Part shown: positions 45,201 through 56,250 of the stretch, piece by piece
Numbering within the stretch: position 1 is the stretch's first letter
Layout: every line of letters begins with the position of its first letter
Origin: Capsicum annuum
Lineage: Eukaryota > Streptophyta > Magnoliopsida > Solanales > Solanaceae
Assembly: GCF_002878395.1 (NCBI RefSeq)
Contig: NC_061115.1
Span: 52,368,787 to 52,432,786 of the forward strand
Direction: 5' to 3'
Length of the DNA stretch: 64,000 nt
Translations under genes and position numbers: made by a program
The notes under the pieces: generated by a model
Told to the model about the DNA's origin: nothing
Databases searched by the model: none
The model's input: only the letters and a program-made list of their open reading frames with translations

Positions 45201-46640
45201 CGTCTCTTGGTGCTAAAATTAAGGAGAACTAAGTGTTAGATCTAATGGTGATGGGAATCAAGGATGACGTTGGTGGGCATAAGGTGATGGACTTTGAGAT
45301 TAGTGGCGATGGTACCTTGTGATAGCAAGGGAGATTATATGTTTTTGATGTCGATGGTTTGCGAGAAAGGGTGTTGGCTGAGGCGTATGAGTCGGTCTAT
45401 ATTGTTCATCCTAATTCGATGAAAATGTATTATGACCTTACGGAGATGAATTGGTGGAATAATATAAATAAGGATGTAGCTAATTTTATGGCCAAGTGCA
45501 TGTGTGTTAACAAGTGAAAGTCGAGCACATGTGACCCAGAGGTTTGTACGAAGAAATTCAGTTCCGAGAGTAGAAGTGGGAAGTGATCAACATGGATTTC
45601 GTTACCAAACATCCTCAGTGTTAGAATTAAGTTAATTTGGTTTGGTTACTTATGTATAGGATGACGAAGTGGGTTCACTTTTTGCCAGTGAGGACTAACT
45701 TCTTGGTTGAGGATTATGCGAGGTTGTATCTCCATGAGATTGTGAAGTTGCATGGGGTACCTATTTCTATCATCTCGAATCACGGTACATACTTTCTATC
45801 TCACTTTTGCTGATTATTTAAAAAAGTTTTAGGGACCAATATGAATTTTTGTATTGCTTTCCACCTACAGTTTAATGGGCAAGCAAAAAGGATTATTCAG
45901 ACATTGAAGGAAATGCTTTGTACTTGCATGATTGACTATGGTGGTAGTTGGGTTGAGAACTTACCTCTTGTAGAGTTTGCTTATAACAATAGCTACCACT
46001 CTAGCATTGGAATGGCTCTATTTGAAGTGTTGTATGGTAGAAGATGTAGGTCTCCTATTGGGTGGTTCAAGCTTGTTGAGGCAGATATGTTTGGCCCAAA
46101 TTTGGTTCACCAAGCCATTGAGAAGGTGAAGGTGATTTGGGATAGAATTAAGGTTTCCAAAAGTCCTCAAAAGTCTTATATAGATGTTAGGTGAAGACAA
46201 TTAGAGTTTGAGGTTGGGGACAGGGTGTTCTTGAAGTGTCTCCCATGAAGGGAGTGATGTGGTTTGGAAAGAAAGGTAAGCTCAGTCCCCTGTATATGGG
46301 TCCATACTTAGTTTTGAGAAGGTTTGGTATTGTTGCGTATGAGTTAGAGTTGCCTTCTAGTTTGATCTCTATTCACCCGGTATTCTATGTCTCTAGGTTA
46401 AGAAAGTGTATAGGTGATCCATCTCAAATCGTTCCTATCAAGGATATTGGTATTTTAGATTCTCTGTCTTATGAGGAGGACCTGATTAAGATCTTGTATT
46501 CGAAGGTTTGTCGGTTACGAACCACAGATATAGCCTCGGTAAAGGTTCTAAAGAGGTACCACAAGATTGAAGAGGATACTTAGGAAATGGAAGAGGACAT
46601 GAAGTCCAAGTATCTGTTTCTATTTTTTTCTCTACAATTC
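45201..46640 (+). pseudogene. G1 integrase and chromodomain
   Basis: Zinc region H-P-N-S near 45405 to M-A-K-C-M-C near 45490; core segments with stops; then 45841-46194 with N-G-Q-A-K-R at about 45877. The catalytic Glu of the DDE triad is replaced by Lys (codon 45886-45888). F-A-Y-N-N-S-Y-H-S-S-I and R-R-C-R-S-P-I are conserved. L-S-P-x-Y-M-G-P-Y lies near 46280. A chromodomain-like end (C-R-L-R-T-T-D-I-A-S-V-K-V-L, then M-E-E-D-M-K-S-K-Y) reaches about 46620. Confidence 0.85.
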
Positions 46641-46829
46641 ATGCAAAAGGTAGGTTTTCTTCATCATACTTTTGTTTTCTAACTTAGTTAAAGAAAATAT
46701 TGATTTCCTTGTATCTTTGTTTTCTAACTTATTTAAAGGTTTGAGTTGAGGTGTTAGGCTGTAAATCGTGCTTGTATTTCCTCATTCCATCATTGGAGAA
46801 GAATTATCCAAATGAGGGACAATTAAAAC
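46641..46829 (+). other. G1 3' untranslated region
   Basis: Non-coding sequence between the chromodomain and the LTR; AATGAGGGACAATTAAAAC near 46812 is the likely degraded polypurine region. Confidence 0.5.
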
Positions 46830-47085
46830 ACCCTGGATTTTTGGCTTGGAAATTTCCTGAACTTTTGAGCTCGCTGGTCTTGTTATGACTCACTATACAA
46901 TTCGTATGGTAAGGGTACGGGTCAAGTGACCCAACTCATATGTTGTCCAGTGTATGGGGGGTAAGTTTCTATTATGGGTATGGGTTGGTGGTGATGAGTC
47001 ATATGTTGAGGTACGAGTGGTAAATTCTATTTGTATGTTTTCTAGTGTCCAACCCTATTGATTCTATCTTGGGTACGAGTACGTT
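46830..47085 (+). repeat. G1 3' LTR fragment
   Basis: It begins ACACCCTGGATTTTTGG after the purine-rich stretch and has iterated TACGGGTCAAGTGACCC and TACGAGT-like words. It ends where protease sequence of G2 starts. Only about 250 bp of the LTR remains. Confidence 0.55.
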
Positions 47086-47445
47086 ACAGGTCTTTCATCT
47101 CTAAGTTTATGATTTATTAGACCTCAGAGCTTCACTCTCCTTTGTAACTCCCTATATAGCTGTCAACTTCAGTGTCAGTCCTAAATCATTAGTACAACCT
47201 TTCTCAGTGTCTACCTCAGTGGGTAAATCTATTATAGCAAAACGGGTATACAAAAATTGCCCAGTTATATTATCTCAAGAAGTTACCTCAGTTGATCTTA
47301 TAAAGTTACTGATGATTCATTTTGATGTCATTCTTGGCATGGATTGGCTCCATTCAAGCTATGCCTCAGTGATAGCAGAAATAGAGTTGTTCAATTTTAA
47401 TTTCCCAATGAACCAGTCATTAAATTGAGTGGTAGTACCTCTGTG
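47086..47445 (+). pseudogene. G2 aspartic protease
   Basis: The sequence begins inside the protease: the catalytic segment near 47128 reads D-L-R-A-S-L-S-F-V-T, with the Gly of the D-x-G motif replaced. V-S-T-S-V-G-K-S-I-I-A-K-R-V-Y is in 47207-47428, followed by the conserved H-F-D-V-I-L-G-M-D-W-L-H near 47320. A stop near 47427 ends the frame. Confidence 0.8.
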
Positions 47446-47997
47446 CTTAGGGGTCAGATTATTTCTTACCTTAAGGAAAGAAAAATGATATCTAATGGCT
47501 GTGTTTACCATCTTGTTCAAGTCAAGAACTCTAGTTCTAAGACACTAAGTCTCAATTCAGTTTCAGTAGTAAGGGAATTTCCAAATCTGTTCCCTGAAGA
47601 ACTTTCCAGAGTTTCTCCTGAAAGGGAAATTGATTTTGGAATAGATCTCTTTCCAGTCACCCAGTTGAAATTGATTTTGGAATAGATCTCTTTCCAGTCA
47701 CCCAGCCTATCTCTATTCCCCCTTGCACAATGGCTCCAGCTGAGCTCAGGGAATTGAAAGAATTGTTGAAAGATCTCATTTATAAGGAATTCATTAGTCC
47801 CAGTGTTTCTCCATGGAGTGCTTTAGTATTTTTCATGTGTAAGAAATATAGTTCTCTCAGAATATGCATCGATTACCATCAGTTGAATGAAGTCACAATC
47901 AAGAATAAGTATCCATTCCCCAGGATTGATGACTTGTTTGACCAACTTTAGATGGCAGTTACTTCTCTAAGATAGACCTCAGATCCGGCTATTATTA
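47446..47997 (+). pseudogene. G2 reverse transcriptase, first part
   Basis: V-V-R-E-F-P-N-L-F-P-E-E-L near 47560 and the [10 protein letters not shown] block are followed by a short direct duplication ([12 protein letters not shown] appears again near 47670). Then M-A-P-A-E-L-R-E-L near 47730, [10 protein letters not shown] near 47860 and [10 protein letters not shown] near 47915 follow. The RT continues at 50713. Confidence 0.83.
47993..47997. repeat. Target-site duplication TATTA, left copy (solo LTR)
   Basis: TATTA at 47993-47997 recurs at 50708-50712. Confidence 0.9.
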
Positions 47998-50707
47998 TGT
48001 AACGCCCAAAAAAAGGGGTCCCGGAGCGTCACACGGTGCTTGAGGCTACGAGTAGCCCCAAGCTAACCCTTTGAGCCATTTTCATTCAGTTCAACACAAA
48101 TCAATGGGGTTTCCATAAATAACCCTCAAATATCAATAGAGTAATCATCATCCAAGAATAAAAGAATTTCAGAAAGATAACAAAATATGACTTATTAGTC
48201 AACTCCCAACATCTATACTAGTCTGACAAGCCTCTAAGAAAATTAATAAAACCAGCGAGCCATTGAGACATGCCCTAACTAACTCATACTCAGTTATCAA
48301 ATGTAAACAATTCCGTGAAACCAACATCAGACATCATGTCCTCAGAACATGAGGACTCACCATAACAGAGGATGTAGAACAGCGTGCTCGAAGAATCACT
48401 GTCAAACCTGGAATGAGCACCTGAACCTACATTCCGAGAAAATGCATCCCACATCCGAAGATGTGGGTCAGTACCATGGAAAGGAACCGAGTATATGGGG
48501 TGTATGCAGTTGTATAAACATCATCATTATAAATATTTATAAGAAATATACAGGATGTATGTAAGACTAACATAGCTCAAAGAAAATCATCATAATCATG
48601 AGATGATGAAATAAGTACAATAACACATATGAGTCATCATATAATTTGTCAATCACTTTCAGTTCATCAAGAATATCAATTCTCATGATGTAAATATCAT
48701 TTAAATCTTTCGAAAGAATAACTTTCACAATTCCACTTTCAAATCACTTCACCATTCACCATAGACACAAGGAAACACGCACACACTGGGAGATCCTATA
48801 ACTGACTTAAACTATGTGAGCTACATGGAGTCCAACGTACAACCCACGTTGGGAAGAGCCGTCTTATCCTTGCCATCGGAGTAGGACTATCGATATCAAA
48901 TCCACACAAACTAGTGATCACTATATAAATCAGCCTTAGGCTCACTCCTATGGGGGCACGTAGTTCTAGGGAAGTAAGGTCGCTTTATACCTCCCACTCG
49001 GTGCTAAAGATTTCTCCCAGACTTAGCTCAGATCATTTCAAAGACAATCCACAACAAAACAATTCTAGTAATATATAAATATACATCAGGAGCCATCATG
49101 CTTCCCATCTAGCAAAATCAATCACGCTGTGGATTTCTTTCACACTCGAGTTCAAAACAACTCCATTAAGACCAAAAGGTCAAATCATTCAAAATATTTC
49201 AAATATTCAATATCAACGTGCTTATAACACACACTTTCTCAAATAAACACAATTTCCAATGGGGATTCATGACCTAAATATCAAAATCATGATAAATATC
49301 ATTCAAGATTCATGCTTTATATCTCCACACATGTAAATTCATCTTTCAAAATCATAAACATCAAGATTTCGTAATAATCGTCATAAGATATGGGTTCATG
49401 CTTCAAATTCGTAAAAGTCAAATAAAAGTCATGCCTTTGTAAAGAAAATTACTTTTGGGGACAAGAACGAAAGAGAGTTCTTGTTGAAAAAACCCACATA
49501 CCTTGAATGATGAACTTTAGATCGTTACTCATTTTTTAGATGTTAATCGTGCCTTTGAATGATGGTTCTTGGAGTTCTTGAACTAGTAACTTGTAATCTT
49601 GAATAAATTTGCAGAATTAATGGTGAACTTTGGAGGTTCTTGAAGTTGGATGTAGGAGCTTAGAGTTTTCTTTTTGAGGGAATTTGATGAAATATAACAT
49701 ATAATGCTTCTAATAGGGTTTAATATAGGGTTTGGACGGATTTTTGGTGAGGGGGAATGACCAAAACGCCCCTAAAAATCAAATAATTCTCGAATCTGTC
49801 CTTTGATGGACTGTTTTGATAGTTTGAAGTAGATCAACCATAACGTTTTACTCTGATATCCAAATTGGATGAAAACAATTTTATTAGAAAGAGAAATCTT
49901 ATATATTATTGATATATAGTATATCACTCAGATCATTGTGTACGAGGAGTTATATTCATTTGAAGTTGACCCAAAAATTCATTTTCGATAGACTGAAGTA
50001 GATCGACCATAACTTTTTGCTTCGATAGACAAATTGGATGAAACTAATTTCATCGGAAAGAGGACTCGCAGAGCTTTCCGTTGATATATAGTAGATCACC
50101 CAGATTATTAAGTACAAGGAGTAATGATCATTTAAAAAAGTTTTACTCTGATATCCAAATTGGATGAAACCAATTTCATTAGAAAGAGGACTCTCATATC
50201 TTTCCTTTGATATATAGTATCTCACCCAAATAATTGTGTACGAGGAGTTATGATTGTTTGAAATTGACCCAAAAATTTATTTTTGATAGGCTGAAGTAGA
50301 TCGATCATAACTTTTTGCTCCGATAAAAAAATTAGATGAAACCAATTTCATTGGAAAGAGGACTCGTATAGCTTTCCATTGATATATAGTAGATAACCCA
50401 GACTATTATGTACAAGGAGTTATGATCATTTAATGTTGGAGAAAAAATACGCCAGGCCTCAGTACTTTTTTCCTGCATGTTTTACTATTTATTACTATTC
50501 ACGGTTTGATCAGAATGTTCATAACTCGTCGCTTGGGTGTCCGTTTTTTATGATCCATATATCGTTGGAAAGGTTATTTGATACTCTACGCAATGGTGGG
50601 TTATAATCTAAGACATTCTATATGGAAAATTTATAATTTATTCTAGAAGATAGAACCCAGCACGTTTATGTATAAAATTTGAACGAAAAATTTCTCGGGG
50701 TATTACA
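47998..50707 (-). mobile_element. Solo LTR of a gypsy element, 2.7 kb
   Basis: Begins TGTAACGCCC and ends GGGGTATTACA with 5-bp TSDs, inside the G2 RT. No second LTR copy, PBS or coding domain lies within, so it is most likely a solo LTR left by LTR-LTR recombination. The minus orientation (TGTAATACCCCGAG start) is inferred from similarity of its ends to the other chromovirus LTRs here. The frames 48349-48564 and 49956-50225 have no domain. Confidence 0.85.
49815..50440 (-). repeat. Dimeric tandem repeats of about 150 bp within the solo LTR
   Basis: Four units begin near 49815, 49991, 50139 and 50290. Units 1 and 3 share TACTCTGATATCC, ATTAGAAAGAG and GTGTACGAGGAGTTAT; units 2 and 4 share TGAAGTAGATCGA, CTTTTTGC and the GTACAAGGAGTWATGATCATT stretch. 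The basic unit is about 150 bp and the repeated block is a 300-bp dimer. Confidence 0.8.
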
Positions 50708-50712
50708 TATTA
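50708..50712. repeat. Target-site duplication TATTA, right copy (solo LTR)
   Basis: Identical to 47993-47997; the RT continues after it. Confidence 0.9.
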
Positions 50713-51680
50713 GATCTGAGTCAAAGACTGTGACATTTCAAAGACAACTTTCAAAACTCGGTATGGTCACTTTGAATTCCTAGTTATGTCTTTTTGACTA
50801 ACGAATGCCCCTGCTGATTTCATGGACTTAATGAACAGAGTGTTCAAGCATTACTTGGACATGTTTGTCATGGTATTCATTGATGATATTCTTGTTTATT
50901 TACGTAGTGAAAATAATCATGCAGACCATTTGACAATTGTATTGCAAAACCTTAGAACTCATTAGTTGTTTTCCAAGTTCAGTAAGTACGAGTTTTGGCT
51001 AAGATTAGTAGCTTTTCTTGGCCATATTATTTCTGGTGATGGAATTTGAGTTGACCCTCAAAAGACCGATGATGTGAGAAACTAGACCAGAACCATTTCT
51101 ACATCAGATATCAGGAGTTTCTTGGGTTTAGCTGGCTATTGCAGATAGTTTGTTAAAGATTTTTCTTCTATTGAATCCCTCATGTCTCAATTGACTTAGA
51201 AGAAGTTCAAATTTCAGTGGTCAGATTCTTGTGAGAAGGTTTTCAGGAGTTAAAAACTTGACTCACTTCAGCCTTAGTATTAACTTTACCAGATGGTTCA
51301 GATGGGTTTGTAGTTTATTGTGATGCTTCCAGAGTTGGACTTAGTTGTGTATTAATGCAGAGAGGTAAGGTCATAGCCTATGCCTCTAGACAACTTAAAC
51401 CCCATGAAAAGAATTATCCTACCCATGACCTTGAGTTGGCAACTATTATCTTTTCCTTGAAAATTTAGAGGCATTATTTTTATGGGGTCCATGTTGATGT
51501 GTCATGGATTACAAAAGTTTAAAGTATGTGTTCTCATAGATAGATTTGAATCTTCATTAGAGAAGATGGCTTGAGTTGTTAAAAAAATATGACATAACTG
51601 TTTTGTATCATCTGGGAAAGACCAATGTAGTGGCAGGTGTCGTTAGTAGATTGTCTATGGGTAGTGTTGCTTATATTGAG
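50713..51680 (+). pseudogene. G2 reverse transcriptase, second part, and RNase H
   Basis: After the solo LTR the RT resumes, with F-M-D-L-M-N near 50818, the catalytic F-I-D-D at 50876-50887 (intact), F-L-G-H-I-I near 51015 and S-F-L-G-L-A-G near 51116. RNase H follows (Y-C-D-A-S near 51320 and R-G-K-V-I-A-Y-A-S near 51362), then L-L-K-K-Y-D and the end of the domain at 51576-51660. Stops and frame changes are frequent. Confidence 0.83.
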
Positions 51681-53234
51681 GATGATAAGAAGAAGTTAGT
51701 CAGGGAGGTTCATCATCTTGCTAGTTTAGGAGTTTGGTTGGTTGATTTAGCCAGGGGTAGTATATGGGTTCAGAATGGTTTGGAATTGTCTTTGGTTGCC
51801 GAAGTGAAGGAAAAGAAAGATAAGGATCCCAGTCTAGTTAAGTTGAAGGAATCAGTCAGAGACCTGAAAGTAGAAGTTTTCTCCCAAGGGGGAGATGGTG
51901 TGTTGCATTGTTAAGACAGGTTATTTGTTCCATGTGTTGATGATTTGAGGCAGTGAATTTTTGAAGAAGTGCATGGTAAGCGATATTCTATTTATCTAGG
52001 GGCCACCAAGTGTACCATGACTTGCGAGAAATCTATTGGTGGAACTGCATGAAAAATTATAGTACAAAGTTTGTAGCTAAGTGTTCAAATTGTCAAAAGG
52101 TTAAAGTTAAGCACCAGAGTCCTAGTGGTACATTGTAGGAGTTCAGCATCACCACTTGGAAATGGGAAGTAGTGAACATGGAATTTGTGACAGGATTTCC
52201 TTATACGCGTCGTCAGCATGATTTAATATGGGTAATTGTAGAAAGAATAACTAAATCAACTCATTTCCTGCCAGTTCATACTTTGTATTCACTGAGGATT
52301 ATGCCAGGCTTTATATTAGAGAGCTGGTTAAGTTGCATGGATTTCTATAGTCTATCATTTTAGATAGAGGTACTCAACTTACCTTTTACTTTTGGAAGGC
52401 TTTTCAGAAGGGTATTAGTGCCCAAGTTCATCTCAGTAAAACTTTTTATCCTCAGATAAATAGTCAGGCAGATAGGACCATTCAGACCTTAGAAGACATG
52501 TTGAGAGAATATGTTATTGATTTTAAAGGTAGTTAGGATGTCCACTTACCTTTGATTGAGTTTTCTTACAATAACAGCTATCACTCCAGTATTCAAATGT
52601 CTCCATTTGAGGCTCTCTATGGAAGGATATGTATGTCTCCTATCAGTTGGTTTGAAGCAGGTGAGGTTTCTTTGATAGGGCAAAATTTAGTGTATGATGC
52701 AATGGAGAAAGTTCAATTAATTCGGGAGAGGCTGAAGACAACCCAAAGCTGTCAGAAATCTTATGCAGATATGAGAAGAAGAGACCTTAAGTTTGATGTT
52801 GGTGATTTGGTCTATTTGAAAATCTCACCCATGAAGGGAGTGAAGATATTTGGCAAGAAGGGGAAACTCAGTCCCCGATATATTGTCCTTATAGAATCTT
52901 AAACCATTTTGGGAAGGTAGCTTATGAGTTAGAGTTGCCTACAGATTTGGCATCACTGTATCCGGTATATCATGTTTCTTTATTAAATAAATTTATTGGT
53001 GATTCAGCTATTGTTATTCTTTTAGAAAGTACAAATGTTCAGGATACCCTTTCTTTCGAAGAAGTCCCAGTTGAGATCCTAGACTGCCAGATTCATAGGC
53101 TAAGGAACAATGATGTTTCCTTGGTTAATGTTCTATGGTGGAATCATTCCATTGAGGGAGCTACCTGGGAAGCAAAAGCAGATATGCGTACCAAGTACCG
53201 TCATATTTTCTACGCAAACTCAGACTTAGCTTGA
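51681..53234 (+). pseudogene. G2 integrase and chromodomain
   Basis: A linker in 51576-51914, the zinc region near 51970-52100 (C-S-N-C-Q-K near 52083), M-E-F-V-T-G near 52178 (Met-Asp expected, Glu seen) and W-V-I-V-E-R-I-T-K. The Q-A-D-R segment near 52465 has Asp (codon 52471-52473) in place of the catalytic Glu. F-S-Y-N-N-S-Y-H-S-S-I lies in 52552-52902, then S-P-M-K-G-V and L-S-P-R-Y. A chromodomain in 52935-53234 includes I-L-D-C-Q-I-H-R-L-R, V-L-W-W-N and A-T-W-E-A-K-A-D-M. The reading ends with a TGA at 53232-53234. Confidence 0.86.
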
Positions 53235-53457
53235 GGTAACAGTTTTTCTTAGATTGACTTTTTCCCATTCTCAGTTCTAGCTATATAATCAATCTCATGT
53301 CATTGGATGCATTTACGAAATCAGTTCAGTTCATGTATCATGTTTCAAACTCAGTTATGTATTCATATTCCCAGTCATATATGTTCAGTATGTGGTCTCA
53401 ATTCCATTAGTATAGTAATCTCAGTCTAACCAGTATTATTCCAGGATGAATATTCCT
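53235..53457 (+). other. G2 3' untranslated region
   Basis: Short non-coding segment rich in TCAGT words before the polypurine tract. Confidence 0.6.
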
Positions 53458-53469
53458 AAGGGGGGATAT
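53458..53469 (+). promoter_or_regulatory. G2 polypurine tract
   Basis: AAGGGGGGATAT lies directly before the LTR start; it confirms plus orientation. Confidence 0.88.
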
Positions 53470-55852
53470 TATAATACCCCTTACTATTCTTATCCTTGTT
53501 CAGCTTTTAGTTGCATGCATAAGGGGATTAAGGCCTGAAAATTTCACTAAATGTTGCGGAATTAGTCATTTTCAAGACCCCTAAACTTCAAGGATTTTAT
53601 TTTTTGTCTTCCTGACCTCGAGATGTTGGTTTCCGAGTTGATTCATGTTCAAAGATGTAAGAATTGTGTCTCAGAGAAGTTCTAGATTTTTCAAACAAGG
53701 TTTGGAGCATGTTTGGATCACAGAACCAGAGGGACACCATGATAAGGTCACGCCACGGCAATAGTCCCAAACTCATGTTTACTGCGTCGTGGTGAGGGAA
53801 TTCCACAGCTTTGATTAGACCACGTCATGGTGACGTCATTGCATTTATTTTTTAATTTAAATGGTTGAGGGGCAATTGGGTCTTTTCTCTCTCAACCTAA
53901 GTCGTCCATAACATGAATTAGGACATCATTTAGGGTATTATTTACCCCTCTTCTCCAAACCCCTCTAAAGAAAACCCTCTCCTTCCCCTAAGAACAAAAA
54001 TTCAATTCTTTTTTCCCCAAGAAATCAATAATTCATGTTCCCCAAGTTCAAGAACCTTCAAGAAAGCATCAAGAATAGCATTTTTCCTTTCAAGTTAAAA
54101 GTTTAAGGTATGTGGGGTGTTCATTCATGGGTTCCTTTCACCCATCAAGCCCAAAAACCTTTTTTTCAATTAAATAATGGATTTTTCTATTATTATGGTA
54201 TTTTATATTACTTAAGATGGGTTTAATTTATGTTTTCATGGTGATTTTAATGTAATTCAGCCCATGTGTGATCACATGTAAAATTTGATTTCCTCATGCT
54301 TTGAATTTTAGTTTCCCATGTCCTATTTCAAGTGAAATCCATGTTAAATTCACAATTTATGATTTTAGTCATGTAATCATGTTGTTTTCCCTATTTTAGG
54401 CATTCCCAAGTTCAAATTCATGATCCCCACATGTTTGATGGAATGTCTATACTTAAGGGTTTTGAACCATGACGCTTTACTACAGTTTTAAGCTTATTAC
54501 ATTCAGTGATCATTCAGTTTTGGTGGGTTATTAATACCTGATACCTAAGTGTTTTTCCATGAATTCAGATAATTTCAGTAATGATTTAGTTAAACCACAA
54601 ATTCTATTATTTACTTAGTTAATGTAATCATGATGAGCACTATAAGTTATGGAATTATGTAAAGTCAAGCTTAGTTCAGTTCAGTTCCAGTATCAGTTTA
54701 GTTGGGAGTAGGATTTAGCACCAAGCAAACTCAGGGATGAGGGCTCACCTAATAGTAGAGGATGTGACCATTATTAAAAATCCCCGAGCGACAGAACTAT
54801 ATTGCCAACATAGGTTAGAGATGTCTACCTTCCAGTTGAGGGTTGATAAGGTGTTTACCTGCCAGTTGAGGGTGACACATATCTCATTAGAGCGAGTACC
54901 AGTTGAGGGTGACTGATTAGTCCTTTGGGACAGTAGTTTAGTGGATCCACATATCCAATGTTAGAACCAGTGGCATAGTACTGACACCTTTCCAACTGGA
55001 GTTACAGGTTGGACCCTTATTAGCTCAGATTGGGGCATATCGGTTATATGATACCTCCCACAGTCTCATTCCAGTATTTAGCGTATATTCAATTCAGGTT
55101 TGCTTGAACATAGCATATAAATTTACAGTTATTCAATTATATAAATTTCAATCTTTCAATTTACAGATTATTTAGGAAATATATATATGCTTGGTCTTAT
55201 ATTCTCAGATATTATAGTTTTCATGCATTTATGCTTGGTTATTTCATGTTGTTCAGTTAGTCCTTATCTCATGTGCACTATAACCCATACATTTCATCAA
55301 AACCTAATCTCATATACCAGTACATTAAAAGTACTGACCGCCTACTCTTCTTTGCGCTATGTTGTCTTATATCGTAGGTTTGGAGGCTTAGTTTCCTGAC
55401 CGCAGTTAGACAGCCAGTGTTAATCTGCAGCCGTAGTAGTGAGTCCTTATCCATCCAGGACATATTATCGTTCATTCAGTACTTCAGTATTTCATTATGT
55501 TCAGTAAGTCAGATTTAGTTGGGGGCCGAGACAAACCATCAACACCTCAGTCAGTTAGAGGCTTTCAGATAGTCAATTAGACACTTATTTATTTTATAAG
55601 TCTTCTCAGTATTATCAGTTGTTTTAAGTTTACGGTTAGATTTTAGTATTTCATCAGATGTTTTAGACTTGTGGTTGAACCACGTTTTCAGTATTCAAAG
55701 TTGCATTACTTCAGTAGTTTATCTTCGGCATACATGTATGATTATTATTTTATTTAGTTCTCACATCAAGTACCAATTCATGGGTTGGCTTGTGGTCACT
55801 TGTGACCATAAGCATCGTTGTCGCATATAAGGGGTAGCCTCGGGTCGTGACA
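53470..55852 (+). repeat. G2 3' LTR, 2383 bp
   Basis: Starts TATAATACCCC (TG changed to TA) and ends GGGTCGTGACA. It contains a cluster of CACGCCACGG, CGTCGTGGTG and CCACGTCATGGTGACGTCA words at 53749-53838, and three CCAGTTGAGGGT words at about 54835-54925. The small frames 53597-53806, 55187-55399 and 55278-55475 have no support. Confidence 0.87.
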
Positions 55853-55857
55853 CTATA

Positions 55858-56250
55858 CTGCCTAGCATTTATCTTCCACTAGGCCATAAGATGCTGAAAA
55901 CTGTGATGATTGGTGAAAATCTCACAATGCACACCATAGAGGTAATGCCTCCAAATCTTAAGTGCAGAAACTACAGCTGCCAATACCAAAACATGAGTTG
56001 GGTAGTTGAGCTCGGGAACCTTAAAATGTCTCGAGGATAAGCAATAACACCACCCTGCTACATCAAAATACAACCTAGATCAATACCAGAAGCATCACAA
56101 TACATGATGAATCCCTTACCGTCTACTGGAATAGCTAGAATAGGAGCTGAAGTAAGGAAATCCTTGAGCTTTCTAAAGCTTGACTCACACTCCTGGGACA
56201 ATCGGAAAGGAACTTCCTTCTGAGTCAATCTGGTCATAGGTGTTTAAATA
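55858..56250 (-). pseudogene. G0 RNase H
   Basis: Minus-strand: M-Y-C-D-A-S-G near 56100 (first catalytic Asp), H-Y-L-Y-G-V-H-C-E-I-F-T-N-H in 55879-56073, and I-N-A-R-Q just before the break at 55853. The remainder of RNase H and the start of integrase are missing. Confidence 0.8.

Larger units (their letters stand above)
42890..47085 (+). mobile_element. Chromovirus G1 (Tekay/Del-type), truncated at both ends
   Basis: Plus-strand remains with the end of gag, protease, RT, RNase H, integrase, chromodomain and the first 250 bp or so of the 3' LTR. The 5' LTR and most of gag are missing, and the 3' LTR stops where G2 begins. Motif spacing closely matches that of G2, so the two belong to related families. 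The breakpoints (about 42890 and 47085) lack TSDs and look like deletions. Confidence 0.8.
47086..55852 (+). mobile_element. Chromovirus G2 (Tekay/Del-type), 5' truncated
   Basis: Plus-strand remains from the protease through RT, RNase H, integrase and chromodomain to a complete 3' LTR (53470-55852). The 5' LTR and gag are gone. A solo LTR (47998-50707) interrupts the RT. The 3' LTR abuts the G0 RNase H at 55853, so this is the original insertion edge in G0; the 5-bp TSD partner was lost with the left side. Confidence 0.83.

Noticed and set aside
49956..50225. 89-residue minus-strand frame with internal similarity
   Set aside because: It spans the 150-bp LTR repeats; the internal similarity is the DNA repeat, not a protein domain.
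49815..50440. CRISPR-like array
   Set aside because: Units are about 150 bp, diverged and without unique spacers between short exact repeats; a plant LTR context explains them.
43259..53234. Endogenous pararetrovirus
   Set aside because: The RT-RNase H order could suggest it, but LTRs, PPT, integrase and chromodomain show Ty3/gypsy chromoviruses; no movement or coat protein domain was seen.
55187..55475. Opposing 65-70-codon frames suggesting a small gene
   Set aside because: They overlap antisense inside the G2 LTR and show no domain.
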